A stretch of 64,000 nt of DNA from contig PNNB01000050.1 of NCBI GenBank assembly GCA_013823985.1, positions 186,001-250,000 of the forward strand, read 5' to 3'. The notes under the pieces were generated by a model. It worked only from the letters and a program-made list of their open reading frames with translations. It did no database searches and was not told the DNA's origin. Of the stretch, positions 1 through 8,967 are shown piece after piece. The first letter of the stretch is position 1. Each line of letters opens with the position of its first letter. The stretch is from Sphingopyxis sp. (lineage in GTDB: Bacteria; Pseudomonadota; Alphaproteobacteria; Sphingomonadales; Sphingomonadaceae). Both the position numbers and the translations under genes were made by a program.

Positions 1-1750
1 TACCCGGCGCACGAAGGGTTGCAGGGCAATCGCCGTCGAGTATGGTCAAGCTACTGCTGGTAGGATTAAGCTCGACATTGGCGGCTAGGGGCGCATTTGA
101 TGTGTTGACGACCACCAATACCTCGCCGCCGCTTTCCGAATCTATTCGCGAAAAGGCAAACAGACCGGGCTTCTCAGTATAGTTTCGTACGACCGTTTTA
201 CCCCGCCTAAGTTCTACATTTTCCGTTCGCAACGTCGCAAGCTTTGCGAATAATGTGTACAGCGGATGGGACCTATCAAAATTGCTTTGCGCCGTTGTGG
301 CTTTTGTTCCTAGCAGCATATTGTCATTATAAACGGCAACTTTGGACGGGAACATATCCTCGCGCGAATCCTGATCCCAGCCATCGCCGGTAAAGCCTTG
401 TTCGTCCCCTGAATAAATCGTCGGTACACCGCGCATCGTCAGCAGCAAGACATGGCCCAACTTTACGCGTGCAAGCACTTCATCGTCGCTGGCGTCGGGC
501 AATGCTTTGCGGATATAATAAGCAAAGCGGCCATTATCATGGTTGGAAATAAAGGTAGGTTGAATCCGCGCTTTGTCCGCACCGCCCTCGTAAAGCGGGT
601 CTTGGAACAGCAATTCCCAAAGCTTGTTGGTACCGTCTTTGCCCCCTAGCGCATCAATGGTCGCCTGACGAAATGCAAAATCAATAACCGCCGGAAAACC
701 ATCAACCCGGGTGTGCATGGCCAGCTTTCCTGGTTCCAAACCTATACCGCCAATTTCGCCAAAGATGTGGAAATTATCGATGCCTTTTGCCTTCGCGCGG
801 TTGAGCATCGCCGGGACAAAGGCTTGCCAAAATTCGGGATTCACATGCCGTGCTGTATCGACACGGAAACCATCGATTCCAAAGTTGTCGATCCAGTCGC
901 CATAGATATCGATCATACCCTGAACAACGCGGGGATGTTCAGTCATTAAATCGTCAAGCCCGACAAAATCCCCCATTGTGGCGGATTCATTCCAGAATGT
1001 GGTGTTGCCACGATTATGATAATAGCGTGGATCGTTTAGCCAGGCCGGAACCTTGACTGTTTTCTCATCCTTGGGAACATAGACGTCATAAGCATAGTTG
1101 ATATCTACCAGCTTGGCGAAATTTTCCGCCGTCATCACTTGATCACCTGCGAAGCCTTCGTTGATAGGTTTCCCATCCGCCGCCCGGCGGCTGTAGGGAA
1201 AATCTGCCCGGCTTTTATATACCCAGTTGCTAGCGTCGCCGTCGGTATAGCGGATGACATCCGCCGTGTGATTGGCGATAATGTCCATATAGACTTTGAT
1301 ACCGCGCGCATGCGCTGCGTCGACAAAAGCCTTGAACTCCGCATTGGTGCCAAAATGCGGGTCAACCGAAGTGAAGTCGGTAACCCAATAGCCGTGATAT
1401 CCGGCGCTTTCGTCGCCCTTCGGCCCCTGCACTGGCTTGTTTTTAAAAATCGGTGCGAACCAGACCGCTGTAACGCCCATACCTTGAATATAATCCAGCC
1501 GCTGCGTCAGGCCTTTCAGGTCGCCACCATGAAAAAACCCTTTATGTGTCGGGTCGAAGCCATGGCTCAGACGGTCGCCCTTGAAACCGCCTTTGTCATT
1601 CTTGGGATCGCCATTTTCGAAGCGGTCGGGAAGAACGAAGTAGATGACTTCGTCCTCGGGCAACCGGTCGCGGAAGGTCTGCGCCGCCAATGGCATGGCA
1701 CTGGCAGCTGCCAGCAATAGGGCTGCGAAACATAAGGCCTTGGTCTTCAT
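1..1750 (-). CDS. Alpha-amylase family glycoside hydrolase (GH13), exported, 3' end outside window
   Basis: The gene reads from an ATG at 1750 to the window edge, about 583 codons. It opens with a signal peptide (MKTKALCFAALLLAAASAMPLAAQ). GH13 landmarks are visible: region I DIIANH; region II GFRVDTARHV near 850, carrying the nucleophile Asp; FGEIGGIG near 750 with the acid/base Glu; and region IV FISNHDNGR near 525. The last residues seen fit the C-terminal beta-sandwich, so little is missing. It probably cleaves maltodextrins or cyclodextrins in the periplasm or at the cell surface. Its ATG overlaps the stop of the upstream halogenase-like gene by 4 nt, so the two are translationally coupled in the maltodextrin locus. 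The exact substrate (amylase, neopullulanase or cyclomaltodextrinase) cannot be read from the sequence. Confidence 0.9.
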   Translation of the reverse strand, partial: MKTKALCFAALLLAAASAMPLAAQTFRDRLPEDEVIYFVLPDRFENGDPKNDKGGFKGDRLSHGFDPTHKGFFHGGDLKGLTQRLDYIQGMGVTAVWFAPIFKNKPVQGPKGDESAGYHGYWVTDFTSVDPHFGTNAEFKAFVDAAHARGIKVYMDIIANHTADVIRYTDGDASNWVYKSRADFPYSRRAADGKPINEGFAGDQVMTAENFAKLVDINYAYDVYVPKDEKTVKVPAWLNDPRYYHNRGNTTFWNESATMGDFVGLDDLMTEHPRVVQGMIDIYGDWIDNFGIDGFRVDTARHVNPEFWQAFVPAMLNRAKAKGIDNFHIFGEIGGIGLEPGKLAMHTRVDGFPAVIDFAFRQATIDALGGKDGTNKLWELLFQDPLYEGGADKARIQPTFISNHDNGRFAYYIRKALPDASDDEVLARVKLGHVLLLTMRGVPTIYSGDEQGFTGDGWDQDSREDMFPSKVAVYNDNMLLGTKATTAQSNFDRSHPLYTLFAKLATLRTENVELRRGKTVVRNYTEKPGLFAFSRIDSESGGEVLVVVNTSNAPLAANVELNPTSSSLTILDGDCPATLRAPG

Positions 1751-3270
1751 GGCAGGGCTTTCTTTATGTCTAGGGGAGGGGCTGCGCAATGCGCGTTGAT
1801 GTAATCCTGATGTGTTAGCATTTGCCCGGCAACATGCGCTGCATGCTTGTGCGCAACGGTCAAAAACTCCTCCAATTGCTCCGGAGTAAGCTGATCGGCG
1901 AGGGGGTGATAGCCCTTGGGTCGTAAGCCCTGTCCCCACATGACCTGCAGCCAACCGAGCTCGGTGAAGAGCTCTTCATTGTGGCGGACAATTCGGCCGT
2001 TGGCTTGGAACAGGTCCATTTTGGCCGCGAGGCTATCGGGCACGTCCATCTCGCGGCAATGCTTCCAAAAGGCACCCTCGCGGTTGTTCGCCTTATAATG
2101 CAAAATGATGAAGTCGCGGATCGAATGGAATTCAAAATCCATCTGCGAGTTGAAGGCATCGATATCCGCCTGGTCCGGTTCTCCCGATGGGAAAAAGTTC
2201 AGCAGCTTGGCGATGCCGGATTGGATCAAATGAATGCTGGTTGATTCCAGCGGCTCCAGAAAACCGCTGGCAAGGCCGAGCGCCACACAGTTCTTCTTCC
2301 AAATCTGTCGCCGCTTGCCGGTGACAAACCGCAATTCACGCGGCTCGGCCAGTGGCGCGCCGTCGAGATTTTGCATGAGAGAATCGGTCGCTTCGGCGTC
2401 ACTGATAAAGTCGCTACAATAGACATGGCCGTTCCCAGTACGGTGCTGTAACGGGATGCGCCATTGCCAGCCCGCTTCCCGTGCGGTGGAGCGTGTGTAG
2501 GGGGTGAGGGGGCTGACCGACGCGCAAGGCACTGCCAGCGCACGGTTGCACGGCAGATATTCGGACCAATCCTCATAGCCGCTATGCAGCGCTTCTTCGA
2601 TCAACAGGCCGCGAAATCCGGAACAGTCGATGAAGAGATTGCCAGATATCTTTACGCCCGACGACAGAGTAACCGCGTCAATATAGCCGTTTTGGCTATT
2701 AAGTTCCGCACCGACGATTTTCCCTTCGGTCCGGACTACGCCGCGCGCTTCGGAATAGCGCCGCAGAAATCCGGCATAGAGGCCGGCGTCAAAATGATAG
2801 GCATAGGCAACGCCGCTCGGCAAGGCGCCGGGCTTTTCCTGGGGCGGGGTGAATCGGTTTTGCGCGGCTGCAAGCGCGGTCGGCGCATAATCCCATAGCG
2901 ATGAGGACCCGCCTTGCTGGTGGTGCCGCAGCCAATAATGGTGAAAGGGCAGGAGGCCTAAGGGCCGTCCGACTGCGCCGAACGCATGGATATAGCGGTG
3001 TCCGGGCTCATGCCAGTCGGCAAATTCAATGCCCAGCTTGAACGAACCCTGCGTTGCCCGGACGAATTCCTTTTCGTCGATACCCAGACTTTGGTTGAAC
3101 AACTGGATAGCGGGGATGGTCGCCTCGCCGACGCCGACGGTGCCAATCTCGTCGGACTCGACGACATGGATGGAGTAGCCTTGACCCAAAAAGCGGGCAA
3201 AAGCCGCCGCGGCCATCCAGCCTGCAGTCCCTCCACCCACGATGACGATCTGTTTCAGAGCGCTCTCCAT
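1747..3270 (-). CDS. Tryptophan 7-halogenase family flavin-dependent protein
   Basis: The product is 507 aa with an N-terminal FAD-binding motif VGGGTAGWMAAAAF (about residues 11-24). The halogenase hallmark WxWxIP is present as GWQWRIP. A Lys in GSFKLGIEF (residue 78) lines up with the catalytic Lys79 of PrnA/RebH, and a Glu in LEPLESTSI lines up with PrnA Glu346, so the catalytic set appears complete. Genes of this family are common partners of carbohydrate TBDRs in sphingomonads, Caulobacter and Xanthomonas, where their substrate is unknown; a role on free tryptophan is not implied. A GAGG Shine-Dalgarno precedes the ATG. It lies between the TBDR gene, with a terminator in the gap, and the amylase gene, which it overlaps. 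Confidence 0.88.
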   Translation of the reverse strand: MESALKQIVIVGGGTAGWMAAAAFARFLGQGYSIHVVESDEIGTVGVGEATIPAIQLFNQSLGIDEKEFVRATQGSFKLGIEFADWHEPGHRYIHAFGAVGRPLGLLPFHHYWLRHHQQGGSSSLWDYAPTALAAAQNRFTPPQEKPGALPSGVAYAYHFDAGLYAGFLRRYSEARGVVRTEGKIVGAELNSQNGYIDAVTLSSGVKISGNLFIDCSGFRGLLIEEALHSGYEDWSEYLPCNRALAVPCASVSPLTPYTRSTAREAGWQWRIPLQHRTGNGHVYCSDFISDAEATDSLMQNLDGAPLAEPRELRFVTGKRRQIWKKNCVALGLASGFLEPLESTSIHLIQSGIAKLLNFFPSGEPDQADIDAFNSQMDFEFHSIRDFIILHYKANNREGAFWKHCREMDVPDSLAAKMDLFQANGRIVRHNEELFTELGWLQVMWGQGLRPKGYHPLADQLTPEQLEEFLTVAHKHAAHVAGQMLTHQDYINAHCAAPPLDIKKALP

Positions 3271-3283
3271 GCCCTCAACTCAT

Positions 3284-3332
3284 AAAAAAGGCCCCCGCCA
3301 CGTAAGGTTGATGTCCTTCCGCGGCGGGGGCC
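3284..3332 (-). terminator. Rho-independent terminator between TBDR and halogenase genes
   Basis: A perfect 10-bp inverted repeat, GGCCCCCGCC (3290-3299) and GGCGGGGGCC (3323-3332), is followed on the minus strand by a run of six T. It sits 14 bases after the TBDR stop and 14 bases before the halogenase start, so read-through would set a lower level of the enzymes than of the receptor. Confidence 0.85.
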
Positions 3333-3345
3333 CATGACTAGCTCA

Positions 3346-6069
3346 TCAGAACTTGTAGGTGAACCCAGCCAAGAAGCGACGGCCATAAATCTGGTAATCA
3401 ATTACCTGATTGCGGCTGGCGCCGACCGAAGCGAAGCGCTCATCTGTCAAATTCTGTCCCTGCAAGTAGAGCGACAGACCCTGAAGCGCGCTTCCTTCCT
3501 GGAAGTCGTAACCGATTTGTCCATCGACAATCATTTCAGCCAGAGCCGTACGACGCGTTGGCGAACCACCGAAGCCGGTGAAATCACCCAGGAATGTAGA
3601 ACGGTAACGTACCGAACCGCGTGCGTTGAAGCCCCATTTTTCGAAATAGGCGGTGCCGTTGGCAACCCATTTCGAGTAGCCAGGGATCTGGTCGACATTG
3701 CCTTGAGCGTCCTTGACTTTGGTCTTGGTATAGCCAACGCCACCGGTGATGCCGAAGCCATCAAGTGCCGAGCTGAAGTTGCTGAACGGCAAGGTTACAG
3801 CCAGTTCACCACCATAAAGCTTGCCACCACCTGTGTTGAACGACGATTCCAGACGTCCAATCAGTGTTGCAGGCGGCAAGCCGGTGGGCAGCGGATAGCC
3901 TGCAAAATCAAACGGGAAACGTGTCCGGTCGATGTAGCTCTTCACATCCTTGTGGAACAACTGGAGCGAAATCACGCCCGATTGACCGAAATATTTTTCG
4001 AAGTTCAGGTCAAACGCGTTGGCGCGATAAGGACGAAGTTGCGGGTTGCCGCCATTGCCGTCGATGAAGGGTGCCAAGCCGGTTGGGCTGTCGGCTGCGT
4101 TGTTGTTGATGCCGTAGGATACGGCAACGCGCAGGTCATCGAGACGGGGACGCTGGATCTGGCGCGAAGCGGCGAAGCGGATAACGAAGTCGCTGTCAAA
4201 GCGCATTGACAGGTTCAGGCTGGGAAGGACATCCCAATAGCTAGCACCTGCACGAACCGAACGCGCTACACCGCCGGCAAAGACCGTACCCGACGATTCT
4301 TGGTCGGTATGGATGGCTTGGACACCGATGTTACCGGTCAACGTTCCGTTACCCAGTTCCTGTTCAATGTCTGCCTGCAGATAAGCCGTCATCAAATCTT
4401 CGGTGACGCGGAATGCCTTCGCTGGAATATCCGGCGAGAGGTTACGTTCGAGAACCAATGTGCCGTCTGCAATCAGGTCGCGTGCATCATAGCTGACGAT
4501 CGGACCGAGGCCCAGATAACCGAGATTGGTCGGACGCAGAAGGGCATTGGTCGGGATCGCCAATTCAAGTGCCCCACCACGCAAACGAACGAGGAATTCA
4601 TCCGGCGTCAGGCTTTTGCCACGGTCGGTGTAGTTCATGCCGAACTTGATTGCGGAGAAGAAGCCTTCGACTTCCTTTTCGACGCCGACACGATACTGCT
4701 TCAGTTCGTCTTCCACGATACGGTTGTTGTAATAACCGGCCTGGGGAACAACGCCGCCGCCCCAGCCTAATGGGTCGGTCAAGCGGATGAGTGCAGGGTT
4801 GCTGTAATCGAGCGTAGGATCGAAAACGGTGCCCGAAGGACCGGAAACAAAACCGATGGTGTCGGTTGCGCCAAGAGCCTGGCCAAAACCGGTGCCCGAA
4901 TAGGCCTCAATGCTCAATTCGTTCCGGTCCGTCTTGGAATAACCAAGGTCGATGAACGCTTTCCAGCCGTCTTCGCCGTCATATTCGGCATTGTAGCCGA
5001 ACGAGTAGAGGTTGGCTTTCCGTTGGAAGATGTCGTTACGAACAACACCCTGAACATTGTTGAAGGTGCCAGCGGTCACGAAACCATTGCTGACCGTTGC
5101 GGTGGCAGGATTGAAGGTCGTGCCGAAGGCGCCGAAGCCCAACGGCAGTTCGATGCCGCGTTTCGACTGGTCGTCTTCAAAATTGGAATAGAAGCCATCC
5201 AACGTCATACGCACCGTGTCCGATGCCTGGTATTGCAAGGTGCCGTTAAGGCCGAGGCGCTTCAACTGGGTCGATGTTACATAGGATTTGGAACCACCGA
5301 TGACGGCAGGCGATGCGGTGGTGCCTGCACCGGCGTAACCCCAGGCGTTGAATTCCTGCAGTTGATAGGGCTCATCCACATAAGAGGCCGACAGCGCGAT
5401 GCCGATGGTGTCATCTGCGAATTGATCAATGAAGGTTGCGTTGGCACGATAGCCGTATTTTTTCGAACCGGCGTTCAGCGCACCGAGATCGGCATACGTG
5501 CCACGTGCACCGACAGCGAGAACCGACTTGCCATAGTCCAGCGGACGCACGGTGCGGATGTCGATGGTGCCGACAAGGCCCTGACCAACCAGCGAAGCGG
5601 TTGGCGATTTGAAGACAACGACCTGGCTGACGATTTCCGAGGGGTATTGGTCGAATTCGACCGCACGGTTGTCACCGGTTGAAGTTTGCTCACGACCATT
5701 CAGCAGCGTTTGCGAAAAGTCGGGACCAAAGCCGCGGATAGAGATGTTGTTCGAACGGCCGTTCAAGCGCTGCGACGTAACGCCGGGAAGGCGGGCAATC
5801 GATTCACCGATCGATGCATCCGGCAGCTTGCCGATATCTTCTGCCGAAACCGACTCAACGATCTGGTCGTTGTTCTTCTTTTCGTTAACGGCGTTTTCAA
5901 GCGAAGCGCGAAAGCCGGATACGACAATCGCATCTTCTTCGCCTTCGGCAGGTGCAGCATCTTGTGCAAAGGCAGGTGCAGCAAAAGCCGCAACAAGTGC
6001 GGTGCCGAGTGCAAAGCGACTTGCACTATGCGCAAATTGGCGCGCAGAATTAAACTGGAACTTGGCCAT
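3346..6069 (-). CDS. TonB-dependent receptor, probable maltodextrin transporter
   Basis: The product is 907 aa: a signal peptide ending near AAPAFAQDA, then a TonB-box-like stretch DAIVVSGFRASLENA, a plug domain (ISIRGFGPDFSQTLLNGRE, GLVGTIDIRTVRPLD), and a long beta-barrel ending in the outer-membrane signature FLAGFTYKF. The neighbours (amylase, LacI regulator, GPH sugar transporter) make uptake of maltose or maltodextrins across the outer membrane the most likely role, as for MalA of Caulobacter. A GGGGAG ribosome site precedes the ATG. Transcription diverges from lacI, and an 8-bp palindrome at 6209-6216 in the shared promoter region is a candidate repressor site. Confidence 0.9.
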   Translation of the reverse strand: MAKFQFNSARQFAHSASRFALGTALVAAFAAPAFAQDAAPAEGEEDAIVVSGFRASLENAVNEKKNNDQIVESVSAEDIGKLPDASIGESIARLPGVTSQRLNGRSNNISIRGFGPDFSQTLLNGREQTSTGDNRAVEFDQYPSEIVSQVVVFKSPTASLVGQGLVGTIDIRTVRPLDYGKSVLAVGARGTYADLGALNAGSKKYGYRANATFIDQFADDTIGIALSASYVDEPYQLQEFNAWGYAGAGTTASPAVIGGSKSYVTSTQLKRLGLNGTLQYQASDTVRMTLDGFYSNFEDDQSKRGIELPLGFGAFGTTFNPATATVSNGFVTAGTFNNVQGVVRNDIFQRKANLYSFGYNAEYDGEDGWKAFIDLGYSKTDRNELSIEAYSGTGFGQALGATDTIGFVSGPSGTVFDPTLDYSNPALIRLTDPLGWGGGVVPQAGYYNNRIVEDELKQYRVGVEKEVEGFFSAIKFGMNYTDRGKSLTPDEFLVRLRGGALELAIPTNALLRPTNLGYLGLGPIVSYDARDLIADGTLVLERNLSPDIPAKAFRVTEDLMTAYLQADIEQELGNGTLTGNIGVQAIHTDQESSGTVFAGGVARSVRAGASYWDVLPSLNLSMRFDSDFVIRFAASRQIQRPRLDDLRVAVSYGINNNAADSPTGLAPFIDGNGGNPQLRPYRANAFDLNFEKYFGQSGVISLQLFHKDVKSYIDRTRFPFDFAGYPLPTGLPPATLIGRLESSFNTGGGKLYGGELAVTLPFSNFSSALDGFGITGGVGYTKTKVKDAQGNVDQIPGYSKWVANGTAYFEKWGFNARGSVRYRSTFLGDFTGFGGSPTRRTALAEMIVDGQIGYDFQEGSALQGLSLYLQGQNLTDERFASVGASRNQVIDYQIYGRRFLAGFTYKF

Positions 6070-6208
6070 GATTCACTCCCCTAAAAGGCCCCATCCAATT
6101 TCACGGACAGTAACCGGCTACGTTGAAGCATCCAGACGCAGGCTCGCTTGGATGCATGTATGACCATGACAAAATGCGCCTGACGCGGCGGAATGACCAG
6201 AAATCCAC

Positions 6209-6216
6209 ATACGTAT
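6209..6216. promoter_or_regulatory. Candidate LacI-family operator, copy 1
   Basis: The palindrome ATACGTAT, with the central CG typical of LacI-family operators, lies in the 272-bp gap between the divergent TBDR and lacI genes. The same octamer recurs at 7382-7389 before the sugar transporter. The assignment as the operator of the adjacent repressor is inference. Confidence 0.4.
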
Positions 6217-6341
6217 TCAGAATATGCATTGGCGACTGTTGCCCATCTGCAACATATTTCGAAAAGCGGACGGGCCGCCATTGCGCCGTCCATGCCGTAA
6301 GTCTAAGGCTGGGACAGGAGTTGGAAAGGCGCTGACCGCCG

Positions 6342-7367
6342 ATGGCAGGCAAAGCCACATCATTTGATATTGCACAGCTTGCGGGCGTTTCGCAGCCTAC
6401 CGTATCGCGGGCGCTGCGCGGCAGTCCCTCGGTATCCGAACAGACGCGCAAACGTATCGAAGCCATCGCCCAACAGCTGAATTACAAGGTCGACAAGAAC
6501 GCATCAAATCTGCGCCTGCAGGAAACGCGCACCTTGGCGTTGTTGTTTTTCGAGGATTCAACGCCGGATGAGACCGGAATCAATCCTTTCTTCCTGTCCA
6601 TGCTCGGGTCTCTCACACGCACATGTGCGCATCGGGGCTATGATCTGTTGATTTCCTTTCAGCAGCTGTCGTCCAACTGGCATGTCGATTATGAAGATAG
6701 CCGCAAGGCCGATGGGATCATCTTGCTTGGCTATGGCGATTATGAACTCTATCGGGCCAAGCTTGAGCAACTGGTTGAGCAGGGAACCCATTTTGTGCGC
6801 TGGGGCTTCGCGCAGGAAGGCCAGCCGGGAACGACGATCGGGTGCGATAACTTCCGCGGCGGGATCGATGCTGCGCGCCATCTGATGCAGCATGGCCGGC
6901 GGAAGATCGCCTTTCTCGGCGATGCCAGCAGCCACTATCCCGAGTTTCAGGATCGCTATCGGGGTTCATGCGAAGCGCAGGGCGGCGAGGGCATCGTAGC
7001 CAATTCCGCGCTGCAGATCGACGCCCTGAATTCGCAGGAGGCAGGCCATGAAGCCGCCAATATCCTGATTGCGAGCGGCGAGCCGTTCGACGCCATTTTT
7101 GCTGCCAGCGATACGATCGCGATTGGTGCGATGAAAGCATTGCGCGAACATGGGATCGATATTCCGGGCGATGTAGCCATTGTCGGTTTCGACGACATTC
7201 CCGCAGCCAGCCTGACCCATCCGCCCCTGACCACTATCCAGCAGAATTACAAATTGGCGGGCGAAGTTCTGGTTGACGGCGTGTTGAAGCAAATCCGGAA
7301 CGAAGCTGTGCCGACGGCCGTCCTTCCCGCAAAACTGATCGTCCGGCAATCCTGCGGTTCGCATTAA
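6342..7367 (+). CDS. LacI family transcriptional regulator of the maltodextrin locus
   Basis: The product is 341 aa with the LacI architecture. An N-terminal helix-turn-helix ([19 protein letters not shown], about residues 8-26) is followed by a hinge helix region and a periplasmic-binding-protein-like sensor domain ending in [14 protein letters not shown]. It probably represses the TBDR/halogenase/amylase genes on one side and the transporter on the other, and releases on binding maltose or a related sugar. A possible ribosome site (GGAAAGG, 6323-6329) is rather distant from the ATG. The sensor ligand is inferred only from neighbours. Confidence 0.9.
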   Translation: MAGKATSFDIAQLAGVSQPTVSRALRGSPSVSEQTRKRIEAIAQQLNYKVDKNASNLRLQETRTLALLFFEDSTPDETGINPFFLSMLGSLTRTCAHRGYDLLISFQQLSSNWHVDYEDSRKADGIILLGYGDYELYRAKLEQLVEQGTHFVRWGFAQEGQPGTTIGCDNFRGGIDAARHLMQHGRRKIAFLGDASSHYPEFQDRYRGSCEAQGGEGIVANSALQIDALNSQEAGHEAANILIASGEPFDAIFAASDTIAIGAMKALREHGIDIPGDVAIVGFDDIPAASLTHPPLTTIQQNYKLAGEVLVDGVLKQIRNEAVPTAVLPAKLIVRQSCGSH

Positions 7368-7381
7368 TCACTCTATTCCTT

Positions 7382-7389
7382 ATACGTAT
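7382..7389. promoter_or_regulatory. Candidate LacI-family operator, copy 2
   Basis: A second copy of ATACGTAT lies between lacI and the sugar transporter gene, about 90 bp before the transporter start. It matches the site at 6209-6216 exactly over 8 bp; flanking bases are only loosely similar. Confidence 0.4.
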
Positions 7390-7479
7390 GCGTAACCGCT
7401 GATCGGTGTCGCGGCCATTGCGGCTGCCCTGTGTTTCTGCCAGCCTAAGGACAGAATATAAGTCGGGAGAGGATTGATC

Positions 7480-8967
7480 GTGGAAAAACCGCGTCAGGGA
7501 TTTTGGGGTCTGTGGAACATAAGCTTCGGCTTTTTCGGTATCCAGATCGGATTTGCGCTTCAAAACGGCAATATGTCCCGCATCTTCCAGGCATTGGGAA
7601 CGAGCTTGGATGACTTGCCCGCATTATGGATTGCCGCGCCGCTAACAGGCTTGCTGGTTCAGCCGTTGATTGGGCATTTCAGTGACCGGACATGGTTCGG
7701 ACGACTTGGCCGCCGCCGGCCCTATTTTCTGGCTGGCGCGTTTTTGGCCGCACTCTCCCTATTCATCATGCCTCTCTCTGAAGTGCTGCTGGTCGCCGCG
7801 GTCATGCTCTGGATTCTCGATGCGTCGCTGAATGTATCGATGGAGCCGTTCCGCGCTTTTGTGGGGGATATGTTGCGTAAGGACCAGCATACGGCTGGCT
7901 ATGCGGTACAAACGGCTTTCATCGGTGCGGGCGCGGTTGTCGGGTCGGTATTTCCCTATCTTCTCGATAGCTGGGGCGTCGCCAATGTCGCGCCAATCGG
8001 GCATATTCCCGACACGGTGAAATACAGTTTCTGGTTTGGCGGAATGGCTTTGTTTCTGGCGGTGCTGTGGACCGTGTTGACGACGAAAGAATATAGCCCC
8101 GCAGAAATGGAAATGTTCGACGGACCAGCGCCGGACAGTGGTTTGACCATCCGCGCTTTGGCGTCACGTTCCTTATCGGGTGCCGCGCTCTGGATATTGG
8201 CTGGTGCGGTGGTGACTGTTCTTGTCGGCCTTTTGGGCCTTGAAAAGGAAGTCTATCTTTTAGGTGCCCTGCTTGCCGGATATGGGGTGGCCAGCTTGCT
8301 CGCAATCCGGATGGCACAATCCGGCCGCGACAATAATGTCCTGTCCCATATCGTCGGCGATTTTTCCGGAATGCCGGACATTATGAAAAAGCTCGCGCTG
8401 GCGCAGTTCTTCAGCTGGTCCGCTCTGTTTATCATGTGGATTTATACCACTCCGGTGGTTGCCCAATATATGTTCGGATCGGCGGATCCAGCCAGTGAAG
8501 CTTATGGCGACGGCAGCAACTGGGTTGGTACCTTATTTGCCGTCTACAATGGCGTCGCTGCTGTGGCGGCGCTGTTATTGTTGCCGAAGATGGCGGCTAA
8601 ATTCGGCAAGGTGAAAACGCATATCATCTGTCTTGTTGCCGGGGCCGCAGGTTATCTAAGCTTTCTCTTTATTCGTGACCCCAATCTATTGATCCTATCG
8701 GAAATTGGTGTGGGTATCGCTTGGGCGTCGATCCTTGCCATGCCCTACGCAATTCTTGCATCCAGCCTGCCGCCCAGCAAAATGGGCATCTATATGGGTC
8801 TGTTCAACGTGTTTGTGGTAATCCCGCAACTGCTTGTCGCCACCGTCATGGGAAGCATATTGAAGGCTTATTTCCCGACAGAGCCCATCTGGACCATGGC
8901 CTTTGCCGCTGCCGTTATGCTCTGCGCTGCGTTGGCAATGCTGCGCGTGGAAGAGGTATCAGACTGA
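7480..8967 (+). CDS. Major facilitator sugar transporter (GPH/SLC45-like sucrose-maltose type)
   Basis: The product is about 495 aa with around twelve hydrophobic segments. The N-terminal helix GFWGLWNISFGFFGIQIGFA and the loop GHFSDRTWFGRLGRRRPYF carry the DRxxxxxGRRRP signature of the sucrose/maltose permeases. It probably takes maltose or glucose-containing oligosaccharides from periplasm to cytoplasm, completing the path from the TBDR. I chose the GTG at 7480 because the Shine-Dalgarno GGGAGAGGA (7464-7472 region) has normal spacing to it; the in-frame TTG at 7474 is too close. Its 3' end overlaps the convergent RND permease gene by 9 bp. Confidence 0.85.
   Translation: MEKPRQGFWGLWNISFGFFGIQIGFALQNGNMSRIFQALGTSLDDLPALWIAAPLTGLLVQPLIGHFSDRTWFGRLGRRRPYFLAGAFLAALSLFIMPLSEVLLVAAVMLWILDASLNVSMEPFRAFVGDMLRKDQHTAGYAVQTAFIGAGAVVGSVFPYLLDSWGVANVAPIGHIPDTVKYSFWFGGMALFLAVLWTVLTTKEYSPAEMEMFDGPAPDSGLTIRALASRSLSGAALWILAGAVVTVLVGLLGLEKEVYLLGALLAGYGVASLLAIRMAQSGRDNNVLSHIVGDFSGMPDIMKKLALAQFFSWSALFIMWIYTTPVVAQYMFGSADPASEAYGDGSNWVGTLFAVYNGVAAVAALLLLPKMAAKFGKVKTHIICLVAGAAGYLSFLFIRDPNLLILSEIGVGIAWASILAMPYAILASSLPPSKMGIYMGLFNVFVVIPQLLVATVMGSILKAYFPTEPIWTMAFAAAVMLCAALAMLRVEEVSD

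Noticed and set aside
1747..6069. Halogenase gene as evidence of a secondary-metabolite cluster
   Set aside because: No NRPS, PKS or tailoring genes are near. The family is a known companion of carbohydrate TBDRs, so the locus is a sugar-uptake system.
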